Assembly (NCBI GenBank): GCA_016125425.1
Contig: WGLT01000011.1
Coordinates: 1 to 64,000 of the forward strand
Length of the DNA: 64,000 nucleotides
Reading direction: 5' to 3'
From: Alphaproteobacteria bacterium
Lineage (GTDB): Bacteria; Pseudomonadota; Alphaproteobacteria; Caulobacterales; Parvularculaceae
In this document: one piece after another, positions 25,825 to 35,186 of the stretch
How positions within the stretch are numbered: position 1 is the stretch's first letter
Layout: each line of letters begins with the position of its first letter
Made by a program: the position numbers and the translations under genes
The notes under the pieces: model-generated
Seen by the model: only the letters and a program-made list of their open reading frames with translations
The model's database searches: none
What the model was told of the DNA's origin: nothing

Positions 25825-27513
25825 CTATTCCGCCGGCGCGGCGGCGAGACCGCCCGCCGGCGCCTGTTCGCGCGCGCTTACGTCGCCGCGCGCGGTGCGC
25901 CAAAGATTGTAGGCCATGATGGTCGCGCCGATGAAAAACAACCCGCCTCCGAGCGCGCGGATGATGTAGTAGGGATGCATGGCGGCGACCGTCTCGACGA
26001 ACGAATACTGAAGAAAGCCAAACTGGTCGTAAGCGCGCCACATCAGGCCCTGCATGATGCCGGACACCCACATCGAGGTGATGTAGAGAACGATCCCGAT
26101 GGTCGAAATCCAGAAGTGCCATTCGACGAGCGCGTTCGAGTAGAGGCGCTTCTTCTTCCAGAGCCAGGGAACGAGGCAATAGAGCGCGCCGAAGGAGATG
26201 TAGCCGACCCATCCAAGCGCGCCCGAATGAACGTGTCCGATCGTCCAGTCCGTATAATGGGACAGGGCGTTGACGGCGCGGACCGACATGACGGGCCCCT
26301 CGAAAGTCGACATGCCGTAAAAGGCGACCGAGACGACCATCATGCGGAGCACCGGATCGGTTCTAAGCTTGTCCCAAGCCCCCGACAGGGTCATCAAGCC
26401 GTTGATCATGCCGCCCCAAGACGGCATCCAGAGCATGATCGAGAACGTCATGCCGAGCGTTTGCGCCCATTCCGGCAGCGCGGTGTAGTGCAGATGGTGC
26501 GGACCCGCCCAGATATAGATGAAGATCAGCGACCAGAAGTGAACGATCGAAAGGCGGTAGGAATAGACCGGCCGCTCGGCGCGTTTGGGAATGAAATAAT
26601 ACATGATGGCGAGAAAGCCGGCGGTGAGGAAGAAACCCACCGCATTATGGCCGTACCACCATTGCACCAGGGCGTCCTGAACGCCGGAGAATAATGAATA
26701 GCTCTTCGACTCGGTCAGCGAGACCGGCATGGAGAGATTGTTGACGATGTGCAGCATGGCGATCGTCACGATGAAGGCGAGATAGAACCAGTTCGCCACA
26801 TAGATATGGGGTTCTTTCCGCTTCAGGAGCGTGCCGAGAAAAACCGCGAGATAGACGACCCAGACAATCGTCAGCCACAGATCGGCGTACCATTCGGGCT
26901 CGGCGTATTCGCGCGACTCGGTGATTCCCATCAGATAACCGGTCGCCGCGATGACGATGAAAAGATTGTATCCCCAAAACACGAACCAGGGCGCGACGCC
27001 GCCCCAGAGGCGAGCGCGCGTGGTGCGCTGCACAACATAGAATGACGTCGCGATAAGAACATTGCCGCCGAATGCGAAAATGACCGCGGATGTGTGCAGC
27101 GGCCTCAGCCTGCCGAAATTCTCCCAGAGCGCGTCCGGCAGATACATGAAATGCGGGAAGGCGAGTTGCAGCGCGATGACGAGGCCGACGAGAAAACCTG
27201 CAAGGCCCCAGAACATCGATGCGATCACGCCGGCTTTGACGACGCCGAACATGTAGGAGGACTTGTCCGAAACGAGCCCGCCGTAATGACGCACGCCGAG
27301 CGCAAAGCCGCCGATCAGAAACGCCGCGAGAAAGACAAATGCGTGGACCTGCATTTTCGGATCGCTGGTCCGCGCCGCAACGATCAGCGCCAGAAGCGAC
27401 GCAATCGCCAAAAACACCCCGAGAATCGGTCCGTCATATCCGTCGTCGGCGCCGGGAGCCGGTCCCGACGCCTTTCCGCCCGGCGCGCCGCCGGCAGTGC
27501 CTTTTTCAAGCAT
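25825..27513 (-). CDS. ccoN: cbb3-type cytochrome c oxidase catalytic subunit I
   Basis: 562 residues from the ATG at 27513; the frame is open upstream, but that part is not family-like. About 12 transmembrane helices carry the haem-copper core, with [18 protein letters not shown], the [15 protein letters not shown] segment and the [13 protein letters not shown] histidine block. It reduces oxygen at the haem b3-CuB site with very high affinity and pumps protons. It leads the cco operon. A FixK/FNR-type box centred about 98 bases upstream of the ATG indicates induction at low oxygen. Confidence 0.97.
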   Translation of the reverse strand: MLEKGTAGGAPGGKASGPAPGADDGYDGPILGVFLAIASLLALIVAARTSDPKMQVHAFVFLAAFLIGGFALGVRHYGGLVSDKSSYMFGVVKAGVIASMFWGLAGFLVGLVIALQLAFPHFMYLPDALWENFGRLRPLHTSAVIFAFGGNVLIATSFYVVQRTTRARLWGGVAPWFVFWGYNLFIVIAATGYLMGITESREYAEPEWYADLWLTIVWVVYLAVFLGTLLKRKEPHIYVANWFYLAFIVTIAMLHIVNNLSMPVSLTESKSYSLFSGVQDALVQWWYGHNAVGFFLTAGFLAIMYYFIPKRAERPVYSYRLSIVHFWSLIFIYIWAGPHHLHYTALPEWAQTLGMTFSIMLWMPSWGGMINGLMTLSGAWDKLRTDPVLRMMVVSVAFYGMSTFEGPVMSVRAVNALSHYTDWTIGHVHSGALGWVGYISFGALYCLVPWLWKKKRLYSNALVEWHFWISTIGIVLYITSMWVSGIMQGLMWRAYDQFGFLQYSFVETVAAMHPYYIIRALGGGLFFIGATIMAYNLWRTARGDVSAREQAPAGGLAAAPAE

Positions 27514-28003
27514 GAATTGGTCGCCCGCTCTGTGCTTTATAGATGCGTCGGTTTCAGCCGCCCGCTCCGGCGCTCCCCTTGGCCGATTTGCCCTGATACG
27601 CCTTTGATTTCGGTCAAAGCGCGCGGACGGCTGCGACAATCAATGCCGTGACTCGGCGCAAGGCGAAAGTCCGCACGCCCATAAAGCGCAGCGCCCTTCC
27701 CGTGCGCCGCTCCCCATTCGCCGTTAACGATTGCTCCGATCCGCCGGGCCCGACATCCTGCGGCAATCCGGCGCGGCGGCGCCCCCCGAAGGGCGGATTC
27801 GGTCTCGCGCTCGGTCCCGTCTCAAAGGGCCCGCCGGGCCAGCCATTCGCGGCTCATAAGCATTTGCACGTATGGCGGCGGCGCCCGCCCGCCCCTACGG
27901 TTCCCCTTGCCGACGACCCGTGCGCCCGCGAATGGAAAGCCCAGCCATCTGGACAGGCGGCGGGCTTTGGCCGAGAAGAAAAGCCAGACAGGATCCGCCA
28001 ACC
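27514..28003. other. 490-base divergent intergenic region between ccoN and hemA
   Basis: No gene was recognised here. It contains a FixK/FNR-type box (27604-27617), about 91 bases from ccoN but 386 bases from hemA. Frames open within it are GC-driven and lack family resemblance. The long hemA leader has no clear terminator or riboswitch-like fold that I could see. Confidence 0.6.
27604..27617. promoter_or_regulatory. FixK/FNR-type box between ccoN and hemA
   Basis: TTGATTTCGGTCAA fits TTGA-N6-TCAA, extended to TTTGA/TCAAA by the flanking bases. Sites of this type activate cbb3 oxidase operons in alphaproteobacteria. The box is symmetric. Towards ccoN no strong -10 element is evident. Towards hemA a weak GACAAT lies at a suitable distance (about 27635-27640), so it may serve both genes. 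Confidence 0.7.
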
Positions 28004-29260
28004 ATGTTCGACGACTACGAGCGAGAGATGCACGACCGGCTGCGCGATCTGGCGCTGCGGGGAGAGTATCGGTATTTCGCGCGGATGGAGCGGCGCGCCG
28101 GAGCGTTTCCGCAGGCGACGGCGTTAGGGATGTGCCCGGATTTCCGGAAGTTTTACGGGACGGGATTTGCGCACGAGCTTCACCCTCTCGATCTTGCGCG
28201 CGAGGCGGTGGTTTGGTGCTCGAACGACTATCTCGGCATGGGCCAGAGCCGGATCGTGAAGGACGCCATGCACGCGGCGATCGAGGCCTATGGGGCGGGG
28301 GCGGGCGGCACGCGCAACATCGCCGGCACGACGCTTCTCCATGACGAGCTGGAGGCCGCGCTCGCCGAGCTTCACGGCAAGCAGGCCGCGCTTGTCTTCA
28401 CCTCGGGCTTTACGGCGAACGAAGCCGCGCTGTCGACGCTCGGCGCCATGTTCGAGAACTGCGTCATCCTGTCGGACGCCGACAATCACGCCTCGATGAT
28501 CGCCGGCATCCGCCATTCGCGCGCCGAGAAGAAGATCTGGCGGCACAACGATCTGGACCATCTTGAAGACCTGCTCAAACAGGCCGGCGGGCGGCGCAAG
28601 ATCATCGCCTTCGAGAGCGTCTATTCGATGGACGGCTCGATCGCGCCGGTCGAAGCGATCTGCGACCTCGCCGACCGCTACGGCGCCTTCACCTATCTCG
28701 ACGAGGTGCATGCGGTCGGCATGTATGGCGCGCATGGCGGGGGGATCTCCGAGCGCGACGGCGTCGCCCATCGCGTCGACATCATTCAGGGCACGCTCGC
28801 CAAGGGCTTCGGCGTCGTCGGCGGCTATATCGCCGGCGACGCGCTGGCGATCGACGCGGTCCGGAGCTTCGCCCCGGGCTTTATCTTCTCGACCGCCGCC
28901 CCGCCGGCCGTCGTCGCCGGCGCCCTCGCCTCGGTGCGCCATCTCATGGCCTCAAACGCCGAGCGCGCCGCCCATCAAAGCAATGTCGCCGCCGTCAAGA
29001 CACGCCTCAAGCGCGCCGGGCTCCCGCTCCTGGACAACCCAAGCCATATCGCCCCCGTCATGGTCGGCGAGGCCAGGCGCTGCAAGCAAATCTCCGACGC
29101 CCTGCTCGAGCGCCGCGGCGTCTATCTCCAGCCCATCAACTATCCGACCGTGCCGAAAGGAACGGAGCGGCTCCGTATCACGCCGACGCCGCTCCACACC
29201 GACGAGCAGATCGACCACCTCGTCGACGCCCTCGCCGCCGAGTTCGCCGCCCAAGCCTGA
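28004..29260 (+). CDS. hemA: 5-aminolevulinate synthase (C4 haem pathway)
   Basis: 418 residues from the ATG at 28004, where family similarity begins ([20 protein letters not shown]). This PLP enzyme condenses glycine and succinyl-CoA to 5-aminolevulinate, the alphaproteobacterial route to haem. Key blocks are [36 protein letters not shown] (Asp233, His236) and [13 protein letters not shown] with the PLP lysine at 267. Compared with the Rhodobacter enzyme as I recall it, about 18 extra residues lie between GAFP and VWCSNDYLG, including a Cys-Pro pair at 44-45. It is divergent from ccoN, consistent with haem supply for the oxidase. Confidence 0.95.
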   Translation: MFDDYEREMHDRLRDLALRGEYRYFARMERRAGAFPQATALGMCPDFRKFYGTGFAHELHPLDLAREAVVWCSNDYLGMGQSRIVKDAMHAAIEAYGAGAGGTRNIAGTTLLHDELEAALAELHGKQAALVFTSGFTANEAALSTLGAMFENCVILSDADNHASMIAGIRHSRAEKKIWRHNDLDHLEDLLKQAGGRRKIIAFESVYSMDGSIAPVEAICDLADRYGAFTYLDEVHAVGMYGAHGGGISERDGVAHRVDIIQGTLAKGFGVVGGYIAGDALAIDAVRSFAPGFIFSTAAPPAVVAGALASVRHLMASNAERAAHQSNVAAVKTRLKRAGLPLLDNPSHIAPVMVGEARRCKQISDALLERRGVYLQPINYPTVPKGTERLRITPTPLHTDEQIDHLVDALAAEFAAQA

Positions 29261-29286
29261 AACCCAAATCCTCCAAAACGATAAGA

Positions 29287-29299
29287 GGGCGGAAAGCCC
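29287..29299. terminator. Weak bidirectional hairpin between convergent hemA and pdxH
   Basis: A short stem GGGC-GGAAA-GCCC lies in the 47 bases between the two convergent stops. On the minus strand it is followed by CTCTTATCGTTTT, on the plus strand by GTCTCCCTTT. The stem is only 4 bp, so termination is tentative. Confidence 0.3.
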
Positions 29300-29307
29300 G
29301 TCTCCCT

Positions 29308-29967
29308 TTACGGATAAAGCCGCGTCGAGTTCCAGCCGTCCTTGCCAGACCGCGTAAAAAGCAGCCGGTCATGAAGTCGGAACGGCCGGTTCACCCAGAA
29401 CTCGATCTCTTCAGGAACAAGCCGGTAACCGATCCAATGATCCGGACGCGGTACGTCTTTTCCTTCGAATTTTTTCTCCATGGCGGCGATCGCCGCGTCG
29501 AGCGCGGCGCGGTCGGCAAGCGGCGCCGACTGTTTTGACGCCCAGGCCGCGATGCGCGCGCCGCGGGCGCGTTCGGCGAAATAGGCGTCCGCTTCGAGCG
29601 TCGGCAATTTTTCGACCGGCCCCCGGAATCGAACCTGCCGGCGGATCGATTTCCAGTGGAAAAGCGCCGCCGCGCGGTGATTGCCGGCGATCTGCCGGCC
29701 CTTGGCGCTCGTCTCCGACGTGTAGAAGGACAGGCCTCTAGGATCGAAATCCTTGAGCAAGACCATGCGGACATCGGGCGCGGCTTCACGATCGGCGGTG
29801 GCCAGAGCCATCGCATTGGCGTCGTTGATCTCATGCGCGCGCGCGAGCGCGAACCACTGCTCGAAAAGCTCGAACGGGTCGGCGCTCGTGAAGACCTCGC
29901 CCTGATCGGCGTCGGCGCTATAAGCCTCCTCGCTCGGGGTCGGCGGAATGAAAGGCGCGCGGGGCAT
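29308..29967 (-). CDS. pdxH: Pyridoxamine/pyridoxine 5'-phosphate oxidase
   Basis: 219 residues, normal family length. This FMN enzyme makes pyridoxal 5'-phosphate, the cofactor of the neighbouring ALAS. Motifs are [46 protein letters not shown] and the C-terminal [18 protein letters not shown] followed by WNSTRLYP. It is convergent with hemA and divergent from aroC. Confidence 0.96.
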   Translation of the reverse strand: MPRAPFIPPTPSEEAYSADADQGEVFTSADPFELFEQWFALARAHEINDANAMALATADREAAPDVRMVLLKDFDPRGLSFYTSETSAKGRQIAGNHRAAALFHWKSIRRQVRFRGPVEKLPTLEADAYFAERARGARIAAWASKQSAPLADRAALDAAIAAMEKKFEGKDVPRPDHWIGYRLVPEEIEFWVNRPFRLHDRLLFTRSGKDGWNSTRLYP

Positions 29968-30056
29968 GGTCTCTCCTTGGCCTCGCCCATGGATTAACCC
30001 AAAGGGGGCGGGTTGTTCTATATAGTGCTAGCCGCCTGCAATGCCGGGGAGAATTG

Positions 30057-31157
30057 ATGTCCGTCAACACTTTCGGCCGAATCTTTCGCGTGACGACCTG
30101 GGGCGAGAGCCACGGGCCCGCGATCGGCTGCGTCATCGACGGCTGCCCGCCGGGGATCGCCCTGACCGAAGCCGACATTCAGGCGGCGCTCGACAGACGC
30201 AGGCCCGGGACCTCGAAATTCGTCACGCAGCGGCGCGAACCGGATGCGGTGAAGATACTCTCCGGTGTCTTCGAAGACGACCGGACGGAAGGACCGCGCA
30301 CGACCGGGACGCCGATCAGCCTCATGATCGAAAATGTCGACCAGCGCTCAAAGGACTATTCCGACATTCGCGACAAATATCGGCCGGGACACGCCGACTT
30401 CACCTATGACGCGAAATACGGAATTCGCGATTATCGCGGCGGCGGGCGCTCTTCGGCGCGCGAGACCGCGCCGCGCGTCGCGGCCGGCGCCGTCGCCTCG
30501 AAAGTCATTTCTTCTCTTTACGGAGCAAAAGCGACGATCCGCGCCTGTCTCGTCGAACTCGGCGGGATTCCGATTGACCGCGCGCGCTTTGACTGGACGG
30601 AGACGGAGAAGAATCCCTTCTGGTGTCCGGACGCCGGGACTGCGAACAAATGGGAAGAGGCGTTGGAGGCCGCGCGCAAGAGCGGCTCCTCGCTCGGCGC
30701 CGTCGTTGAGGTGGTTGCGAGCGGATTTCCGGCGGGCCTCGGCGCGCCGGTCTATGGCAAGCTCGATGCGGACCTCGCCTTCGCGCTGATGTCGATCAAC
30801 GCCGCGAAATCGGTCGAGATCGGCGCAGGGCTGGAAGCCGCGCGCCTCACCGGCGAGGAGAACGCCGATGAAATCCGCATGAAAGACGGCGCGCCTCATT
30901 TTCTTTCGAACAACGCCGGCGGCGTTCTCGGCGGCATTTCGACCGGTCAGGACATTATCGCGCGTTTCGCCGTGAAGCCGACATCCTCCATCCTCGCCCC
31001 GCGCCGGACGATCACGAAAGCCGGCGAGGAGACGGAAATTGTCACGAAAGGCCGTCACGACCCTTGCGTCGGGATACGCGCCGTCCCCGTCGGCGCGGCG
31101 ATGATGGCGCTCGTCCTTGCCGATCACGCCCTTCTGCACCGGGGCCAGTGCGGATGA
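30057..31157 (+). CDS. aroC: Chorismate synthase
   Basis: 366 residues from the ATG at 30057 (a TTG directly before it is also in frame), preceded by GGGGAGA. It converts EPSP to chorismate with reduced FMN. Signatures are [56 protein letters not shown] and the C-terminal [17 protein letters not shown]. It is transcribed alone, divergent from pdxH. TATAGT at 30021 is a possible -10 element, without a convincing -35. Confidence 0.97.
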   Translation: MSVNTFGRIFRVTTWGESHGPAIGCVIDGCPPGIALTEADIQAALDRRRPGTSKFVTQRREPDAVKILSGVFEDDRTEGPRTTGTPISLMIENVDQRSKDYSDIRDKYRPGHADFTYDAKYGIRDYRGGGRSSARETAPRVAAGAVASKVISSLYGAKATIRACLVELGGIPIDRARFDWTETEKNPFWCPDAGTANKWEEALEAARKSGSSLGAVVEVVASGFPAGLGAPVYGKLDADLAFALMSINAAKSVEIGAGLEAARLTGEENADEIRMKDGAPHFLSNNAGGVLGGISTGQDIIARFAVKPTSSILAPRRTITKAGEETEIVTKGRHDPCVGIRAVPVGAAMMALVLADHALLHRGQCG

Positions 31158-31179
31158 GCGCGGCGAAGAAATTACGCGC

Positions 31180-32283
31180 CTATCGTTTCTCGAACACGCA
31201 GACCTTCGTAAGAAAGGCGATCGCCTCGTCTTTCCTTTTCAATCCCGCTTCCGAAAACAGCGTCGCCAGATCGGTGCGGCAATAGCTGTCATAATAAGGC
31301 TCGTGAAAAGCGCGCGGGAAGTTTTCGAGCAAAATGTCGAGGCCCGGCTCGTCGCCATATTGGATCGTATCGACCTCGATCAGCGCGCCGCCGGGTTTTA
31401 GAATGCGGGCAATCTCCCGGGCGACGGATTTGCGTACGGCCGGCGGCAATTCGTGAAAGAGATAGACGGCGGCGACAATATCGACGCTGGCGTCGGGCAG
31501 ACCTGTCTCCTCCGCATTGGCTTCGAGGTAACGCATGGCCCGCGCGCCCGCGAGCCGGCGCCGCGCCGCGCCGAGATAGGCGGGCGAAAGATCAAGCGCC
31601 GTCGCATGGAGAAGCGGCCAGTTGTCTTTGACTTCTTCGAGAAATCCGCCCGTGCCGCAGCCGAGATCGAGAAAGGAAAGCCGGGCGGTATCGCGATCGC
31701 CGATGGCGCGGCGAATTGCGGGCAGAGCCTGACGGCGCATCGCGCCGGCCGCGCCGGTAAACAGGGTCTCAACCTGCATGTCATAGCGCTCCGCCGAACT
31801 TTCCGACAGCCAGCCGTCCGTCTGATAGTGAAAATTCTGCAGATAATAGCGCGGCAGGCCCCCGTCCCGACCTTCGCCCAGCACTTCCGAATGACCGCGC
31901 GCTTGACGGCGGCGGGCGACGGCGCGCGCGTCGGAAAAATAATCGCGGCTTTGCGTCAGCAGGCGTTTCAAGGAAGGCGCACGCCGCGCCTCGCGCGGCA
32001 ATTTATATTCGCCGCGTTCGATATTGCGCCAGTCGGCGCGAAAAAGCTCTCGGAAGGAAGTCTTTAAGCGCTCGCGGTCGAGCGGTCCGAATTCCTCCGC
32101 ATAAGGCGCTTCGCCCGGTCTCGTGAGCGGTCCCATGAACCGCCGGCCCGCGATATAGTGGCCTGTAAACCAGGCGATCCGCGCCATTTGCGCGGCGGCG
32201 TAGCGCGCCCCTTGAACGCCGCGCGCAAGCGGCGATCGGGAAAGCGCTGGGCGCGCGCGCGGCGCATCGCCGGCCGCTGTCAT
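31180..32283 (-). CDS. Class I SAM-dependent methyltransferase of unknown substrate
   Basis: 367 residues. A positively charged N-terminal region of about 200 residues (FHYQTDGWLSESSAERYD) precedes a Rossmann methyltransferase domain: the SAM loop LSFLDLGCGTGGFLEEV is near residue 210, then ATALDLSPAYL and the post-motif VAAVYLFHELPPAVR. The C-terminus resembles methyltransferases acting on lipids or small molecules. It starts three bases after the stop of the RNA methyltransferase gene, so they are probably one operon. The substrate is not deducible. Confidence 0.85.
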   Translation of the reverse strand: MTAAGDAPRARPALSRSPLARGVQGARYAAAQMARIAWFTGHYIAGRRFMGPLTRPGEAPYAEEFGPLDRERLKTSFRELFRADWRNIERGEYKLPREARRAPSLKRLLTQSRDYFSDARAVARRRQARGHSEVLGEGRDGGLPRYYLQNFHYQTDGWLSESSAERYDMQVETLFTGAAGAMRRQALPAIRRAIGDRDTARLSFLDLGCGTGGFLEEVKDNWPLLHATALDLSPAYLGAARRRLAGARAMRYLEANAEETGLPDASVDIVAAVYLFHELPPAVRKSVAREIARILKPGGALIEVDTIQYGDEPGLDILLENFPRAFHEPYYDSYCRTDLATLFSEAGLKRKDEAIAFLTKVCVFEKR

Positions 32284-32286
32284 CGC

Positions 32287-33561
32287 TCATCCTTTCACAA
32301 ACGCGGCTGCGAGTTCGATATGCGGAGAATAGACGAATTGATCGACCGGCGTCACGCGGACGAGCCGATAGCCGCCGGCGATGAGGATGGCGGCGTCGCG
32401 CGCGAATGTCGCCGGATTGCAGGAGACGGCGGCGACGGCTGGAACCGGCGATTTCGCAAGCGCTTCCGCCTGGGCCGCCGCGCCCGCACGCGGCGGATCG
32501 AAAATGACGGCGTCGAACCGATTGAGCTCCTGCGCCGACAAGGGCCGGACGAAAAGGTCGCGCGCTTCGGTCCTGACCGGATTAATCGCAACGCCCGCTG
32601 CTTGCGCATGCGCGGCCGCGGCGGCGAGCGCCGCGATCGCGGATTTGTCGGCGTCGGCGGCGAAAACGGTCGCCTCGCGGGCGAGCGGCAACGCGAAGGC
32701 GCCGCAGCCGCAGAAGAGATCGGCGATCCTGCGCGCGCCGCGCGTCGCCTCGCGAACGAGCGCGAGGAGCGCGGCCTCGCCTTCCCGGCTCGCCTGCAAA
32801 AATCCGCCCGGAGGCGGCGTCGCCTGCATGCCGTCGAAATCAACAAGCGGGACGCGCAAGGTCAACAGAGCTTCGCCATGCAGGGAAAAGCGAAGCCCGC
32901 CCGCCGCTTCCAACGCCTTGCCGAGGCGCTCGAGGTCGGCGCCGCGCGGCTCCTCGACATCGCCGCCGATATCTATGTCGAACCCGTTGTCGCAAAGCGT
33001 CACGGAAAGGCGGAACGCATTCGCCGGAAATGCGCGCGCGAACGCGCGCAGTTTCGGCAAGGCGGCCTGCAGCGTCGGATGCAGTACGAGGCATGCTTCG
33101 ACCGGCGCGACATCACGCGTGCGTCTTTGCTTGAATCCGATGATCGCCCCATCCTTCGCCTGACGCGCGGTGAAAGTCGCCCGTCGACGCGAGGCGGCCG
33201 GAGTCGCCGTCAATTCTTCGACCGGCGCCTCAACGCCGGCGCGGCGCAGCGCTTCGACCACGCGTTCGCGCTTCCAGTCGCGATAAAAGTCCGCATTCAC
33301 ATGCTGAAGGGCGCAGCCGCCGCAAACGCCGTAATGCGGGCAAGGCGGCGGCGCGCGATGCGGGCTTTCGTCGAGCGTTTCAACGAGCGTTCCGCGATCG
33401 CCGCGGATGTCGACAACCGCGCGATCGCCCGGCGCTGTCAGCGGAACGAAGACGGGTTCCCCGTCGAGAAGCGCAACGCCGTCGCCTTGCGCGCCGATCT
33501 CGCCGATCTCGAGGACGGCGCGGCGCGCCGCCTGCGGCTTATGCGGACTTGATCGCGCCAA
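32287..33561 (-). CDS. TrmA/RumA-family RNA (uracil-5-)methyltransferase
   Basis: About 424 residues if it starts at the TTG at 33561, which lies within the 3' end of tlyA behind AGGGAA; longer starts run deeper into tlyA and look like out-of-frame tlyA sequence. A TRAM-like N-terminus (EIGEIGAQGDGVALLDGEPVF) precedes the iron-sulfur cysteines CPHYGVCGGCALQH and the methyltransferase core (DLFCGCGAFALPLA, FDPPRAGAAAQ, VSCNPATFARD with the catalytic Cys). It methylates uridine in tRNA or 23S rRNA. The exact target (RlmD, RlmC or TrmA) is not resolved. Confidence 0.92.
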   Translation of the reverse strand: MARSSPHKPQAARRAVLEIGEIGAQGDGVALLDGEPVFVPLTAPGDRAVVDIRGDRGTLVETLDESPHRAPPPCPHYGVCGGCALQHVNADFYRDWKRERVVEALRRAGVEAPVEELTATPAASRRRATFTARQAKDGAIIGFKQRRTRDVAPVEACLVLHPTLQAALPKLRAFARAFPANAFRLSVTLCDNGFDIDIGGDVEEPRGADLERLGKALEAAGGLRFSLHGEALLTLRVPLVDFDGMQATPPPGGFLQASREGEAALLALVREATRGARRIADLFCGCGAFALPLAREATVFAADADKSAIAALAAAAAHAQAAGVAINPVRTEARDLFVRPLSAQELNRFDAVIFDPPRAGAAAQAEALAKSPVPAVAAVSCNPATFARDAAILIAGGYRLVRVTPVDQFVYSPHIELAAAFVKG

Positions 33562-34270
33562 TGAGGAATTCCCTGTTTCCGTCTCCGCCTTCGATAGGAC
33601 TGTCAATGAGGCCGAGAACCTTCCAGCCATTCGCGGAGCAAAAATCCTTGATGTCATCGGTCAACGCCGCGATCGCCTCGGGCGAAGCTTTCACGATCCC
33701 TCCCTTGCCGATATGAGCCGGCCCCAACTCGAATTGCGGTTTGATCAGCGCAGTTAAAATCGCGCCGGGCGCGCACAACGCCATCGCCGGCGGCAGCGCC
33801 TTTTTCAGGCCGATGAAGCTTACGTCGCAGACAAGAAGATCGATCGGCTCGGGAACCAAGGCGCGGGTCAAGCTCTTCGCATGGGTTTTTTCGAGATTGA
33901 CGACGCGCGCATCCTCAATGAGCGCAGCGTGCAACTGACCCGTTCCGACATCGACGGCGTAGACCTTTTTGGCGCCGCCGCGGAGCAGGACATCCGTGAA
34001 GCCGCCGGTCGAAGCGCCGAGATCGAGGCAGACCTTTCCCGCAGGATCTATTTCAAACGCGCGCAGCGCTGCGTCGAGCTTCACCCCGCCGCGCGAAACA
34101 TAATCATGCGCGTCGCCGGCGACCTCGACTCTTGCATGTTCCGCAATAGGCGCGGACGGTTTTGCCGCGACAACGCCGTTCACACAGACAAGCCCCGCCT
34201 TGACGGCGGCTTGCGCGCGCGCCCGCGACGGGAAATGGCCGTTTTCAACAAGATACATGTCGAGACGCAT
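33539..34270 (-). CDS. tlyA: TlyA-family 2'-O-methyltransferase / haemolysin-like
   Basis: 243 residues from the ATG at 34270, where the S4 RNA-binding domain begins (MRLDMYLVENGHFPSRARAQ). The FtsJ-like domain follows with the SAM loop CLDLGASTGGFTDVLL, VYAVDVGTGQL and the LLVCDVSFIGLKKALP block. TlyA methylates cytidines in 16S and 23S rRNA. Its 3' end overlaps the RNA methyltransferase gene by 23 bases if that gene's TTG start is right. The dxs and xseB genes nearby match a common Hyphomicrobiales gene order. Confidence 0.94.
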   Translation of the reverse strand: MRLDMYLVENGHFPSRARAQAAVKAGLVCVNGVVAAKPSAPIAEHARVEVAGDAHDYVSRGGVKLDAALRAFEIDPAGKVCLDLGASTGGFTDVLLRGGAKKVYAVDVGTGQLHAALIEDARVVNLEKTHAKSLTRALVPEPIDLLVCDVSFIGLKKALPPAMALCAPGAILTALIKPQFELGPAHIGKGGIVKASPEAIAALTDDIKDFCSANGWKVLGLIDSPIEGGDGNREFLIGAIKSA

Positions 34271-34352
34271 CGCGTGGCTCGTTCGAAATCGCAGCGGTTT
34301 TCTAACAGGCGCGCCGGATTGTGCGCCCATTCGCCGCCCGTTTCGCATCTTT

Positions 34353-34369
34353 ACTTGCGCTGCGTAAGT
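34353..34369. promoter_or_regulatory. Palindrome in the tlyA / small-ORF divergent region
   Basis: ACTTGCG-CTG-CGTAAGT is an inverted repeat with 6 of 7 bases paired. It lies in the 157-base gap between divergent tlyA and the 46-residue ORF. It could be an operator or a chance repeat in GC-rich DNA. No regulator gene is nearby. Confidence 0.25.
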
Positions 34370-34427
34370 CTCAATCTGGACGGCGCTAGCGGGCGTTCCG
34401 GGGGCGACAGGCCATGAGGAGCGCATC

Positions 34428-34568
34428 ATGACGAGATCATCGGACCGCTATGACACTTCGCGCTGGACAGGCGAAAACGAGCCGAGCCTGCTTGAAGCGC
34501 GCATCCTGTTCGTGATTTTGGCGATCGGCGCGATCGGCTTTCTCATCATCGGCGCGGCGACGCTTTAA
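34428..34568 (+). CDS. Small single-helix membrane protein, unknown function
   Basis: A 46-residue ORF with a well placed GAGGAG ribosome site ten bases before the ATG. The first 22 residues are polar (MTRSSDRYDTSRWTGENE), followed by one hydrophobic helix (ILFVILAIGAIGFLIIGAA) at the C-terminus. This gives a tail-anchored topology. I recognise no family. The clear ribosome site, the coherent N-polar/C-hydrophobic layout and its position between divergent and convergent genes support it as real. Confidence 0.6.
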   Translation: MTRSSDRYDTSRWTGENEPSLLEARILFVILAIGAIGFLIIGAATL

Positions 34569-34658
34569 GCGCCCGCCCGCTTCGGGGAATGAGCAAGGTT
34601 CGGGAATGACGGTCGACGCGGCTGCCGCTCGCGAGGCCGCCCGCCGGGCCGGAGGCCG

Positions 34659-35129
34659 CTATATCCAGCGGCGCACGCGCTTTTTGTATGCGCGATAGTC
34701 GTCGCCGAACTGCCGCTCCATCTTTTCTTCTTCAAACGGGATGCTGACAAAATTCGTCCACAAAACGTAAACAGCGAGCGAAATGAGCGTGGTCGCCGTT
34801 CCGACAATCAGGCAAAGCCCGGTCATCAAGACCAATATGCCGAGATACATCGGATTGCGCGTGAAGCGGAAGGGACCGCCCGTCACCAGCACGGAGTTTT
34901 TCGGCGAAGCGGGCATTATTTCAGCGCCTGCCCGCGCGAAAGTAAGCCGTCCCCAGCCGGCGAGCGCAATTCCGGCCAGAACGAGCGCGACGCCGACAGC
35001 CGTCGATTGAAGCGCGCGCTCAAGACGGAGCGCAGCGCCCGCGCCCCAGCCGGTCAAAAAGAACAGGAGCGCCCAGATCGGCGGCGGAATAACCACCCAG
35101 ATCGAAGGTTTGCGAACCGCCTCCGTCAT
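34659..35129 (-). CDS. Isoprenylcysteine carboxylmethyltransferase-like membrane methyltransferase (PEMT/ICMT fold)
   Basis: 156 residues with four to five transmembrane helices. The C-terminal signature is FRFTRNPMYLGILVLMTGL followed by the FEEEKMERQFGDDYRAYKKR block, typical of the bacterial PEMT/ICMT group, which methylates lipids or small acids using SAM. A strong GGAGGGGAGG precedes the ATG. It lies 57 bases downstream of dxs on the same strand, so it may be co-transcribed. The substrate is unknown. Confidence 0.85.
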   Translation of the reverse strand: MTEAVRKPSIWVVIPPPIWALLFFLTGWGAGAALRLERALQSTAVGVALVLAGIALAGWGRLTFARAGAEIMPASPKNSVLVTGGPFRFTRNPMYLGILVLMTGLCLIVGTATTLISLAVYVLWTNFVSIPFEEEKMERQFGDDYRAYKKRVRRWI

Positions 35130-35186
35130 CCTCCCCTCCTTCGGGTTGGGACTCTACAGAAACGCAAACGCAATGCGACAGGCGCC

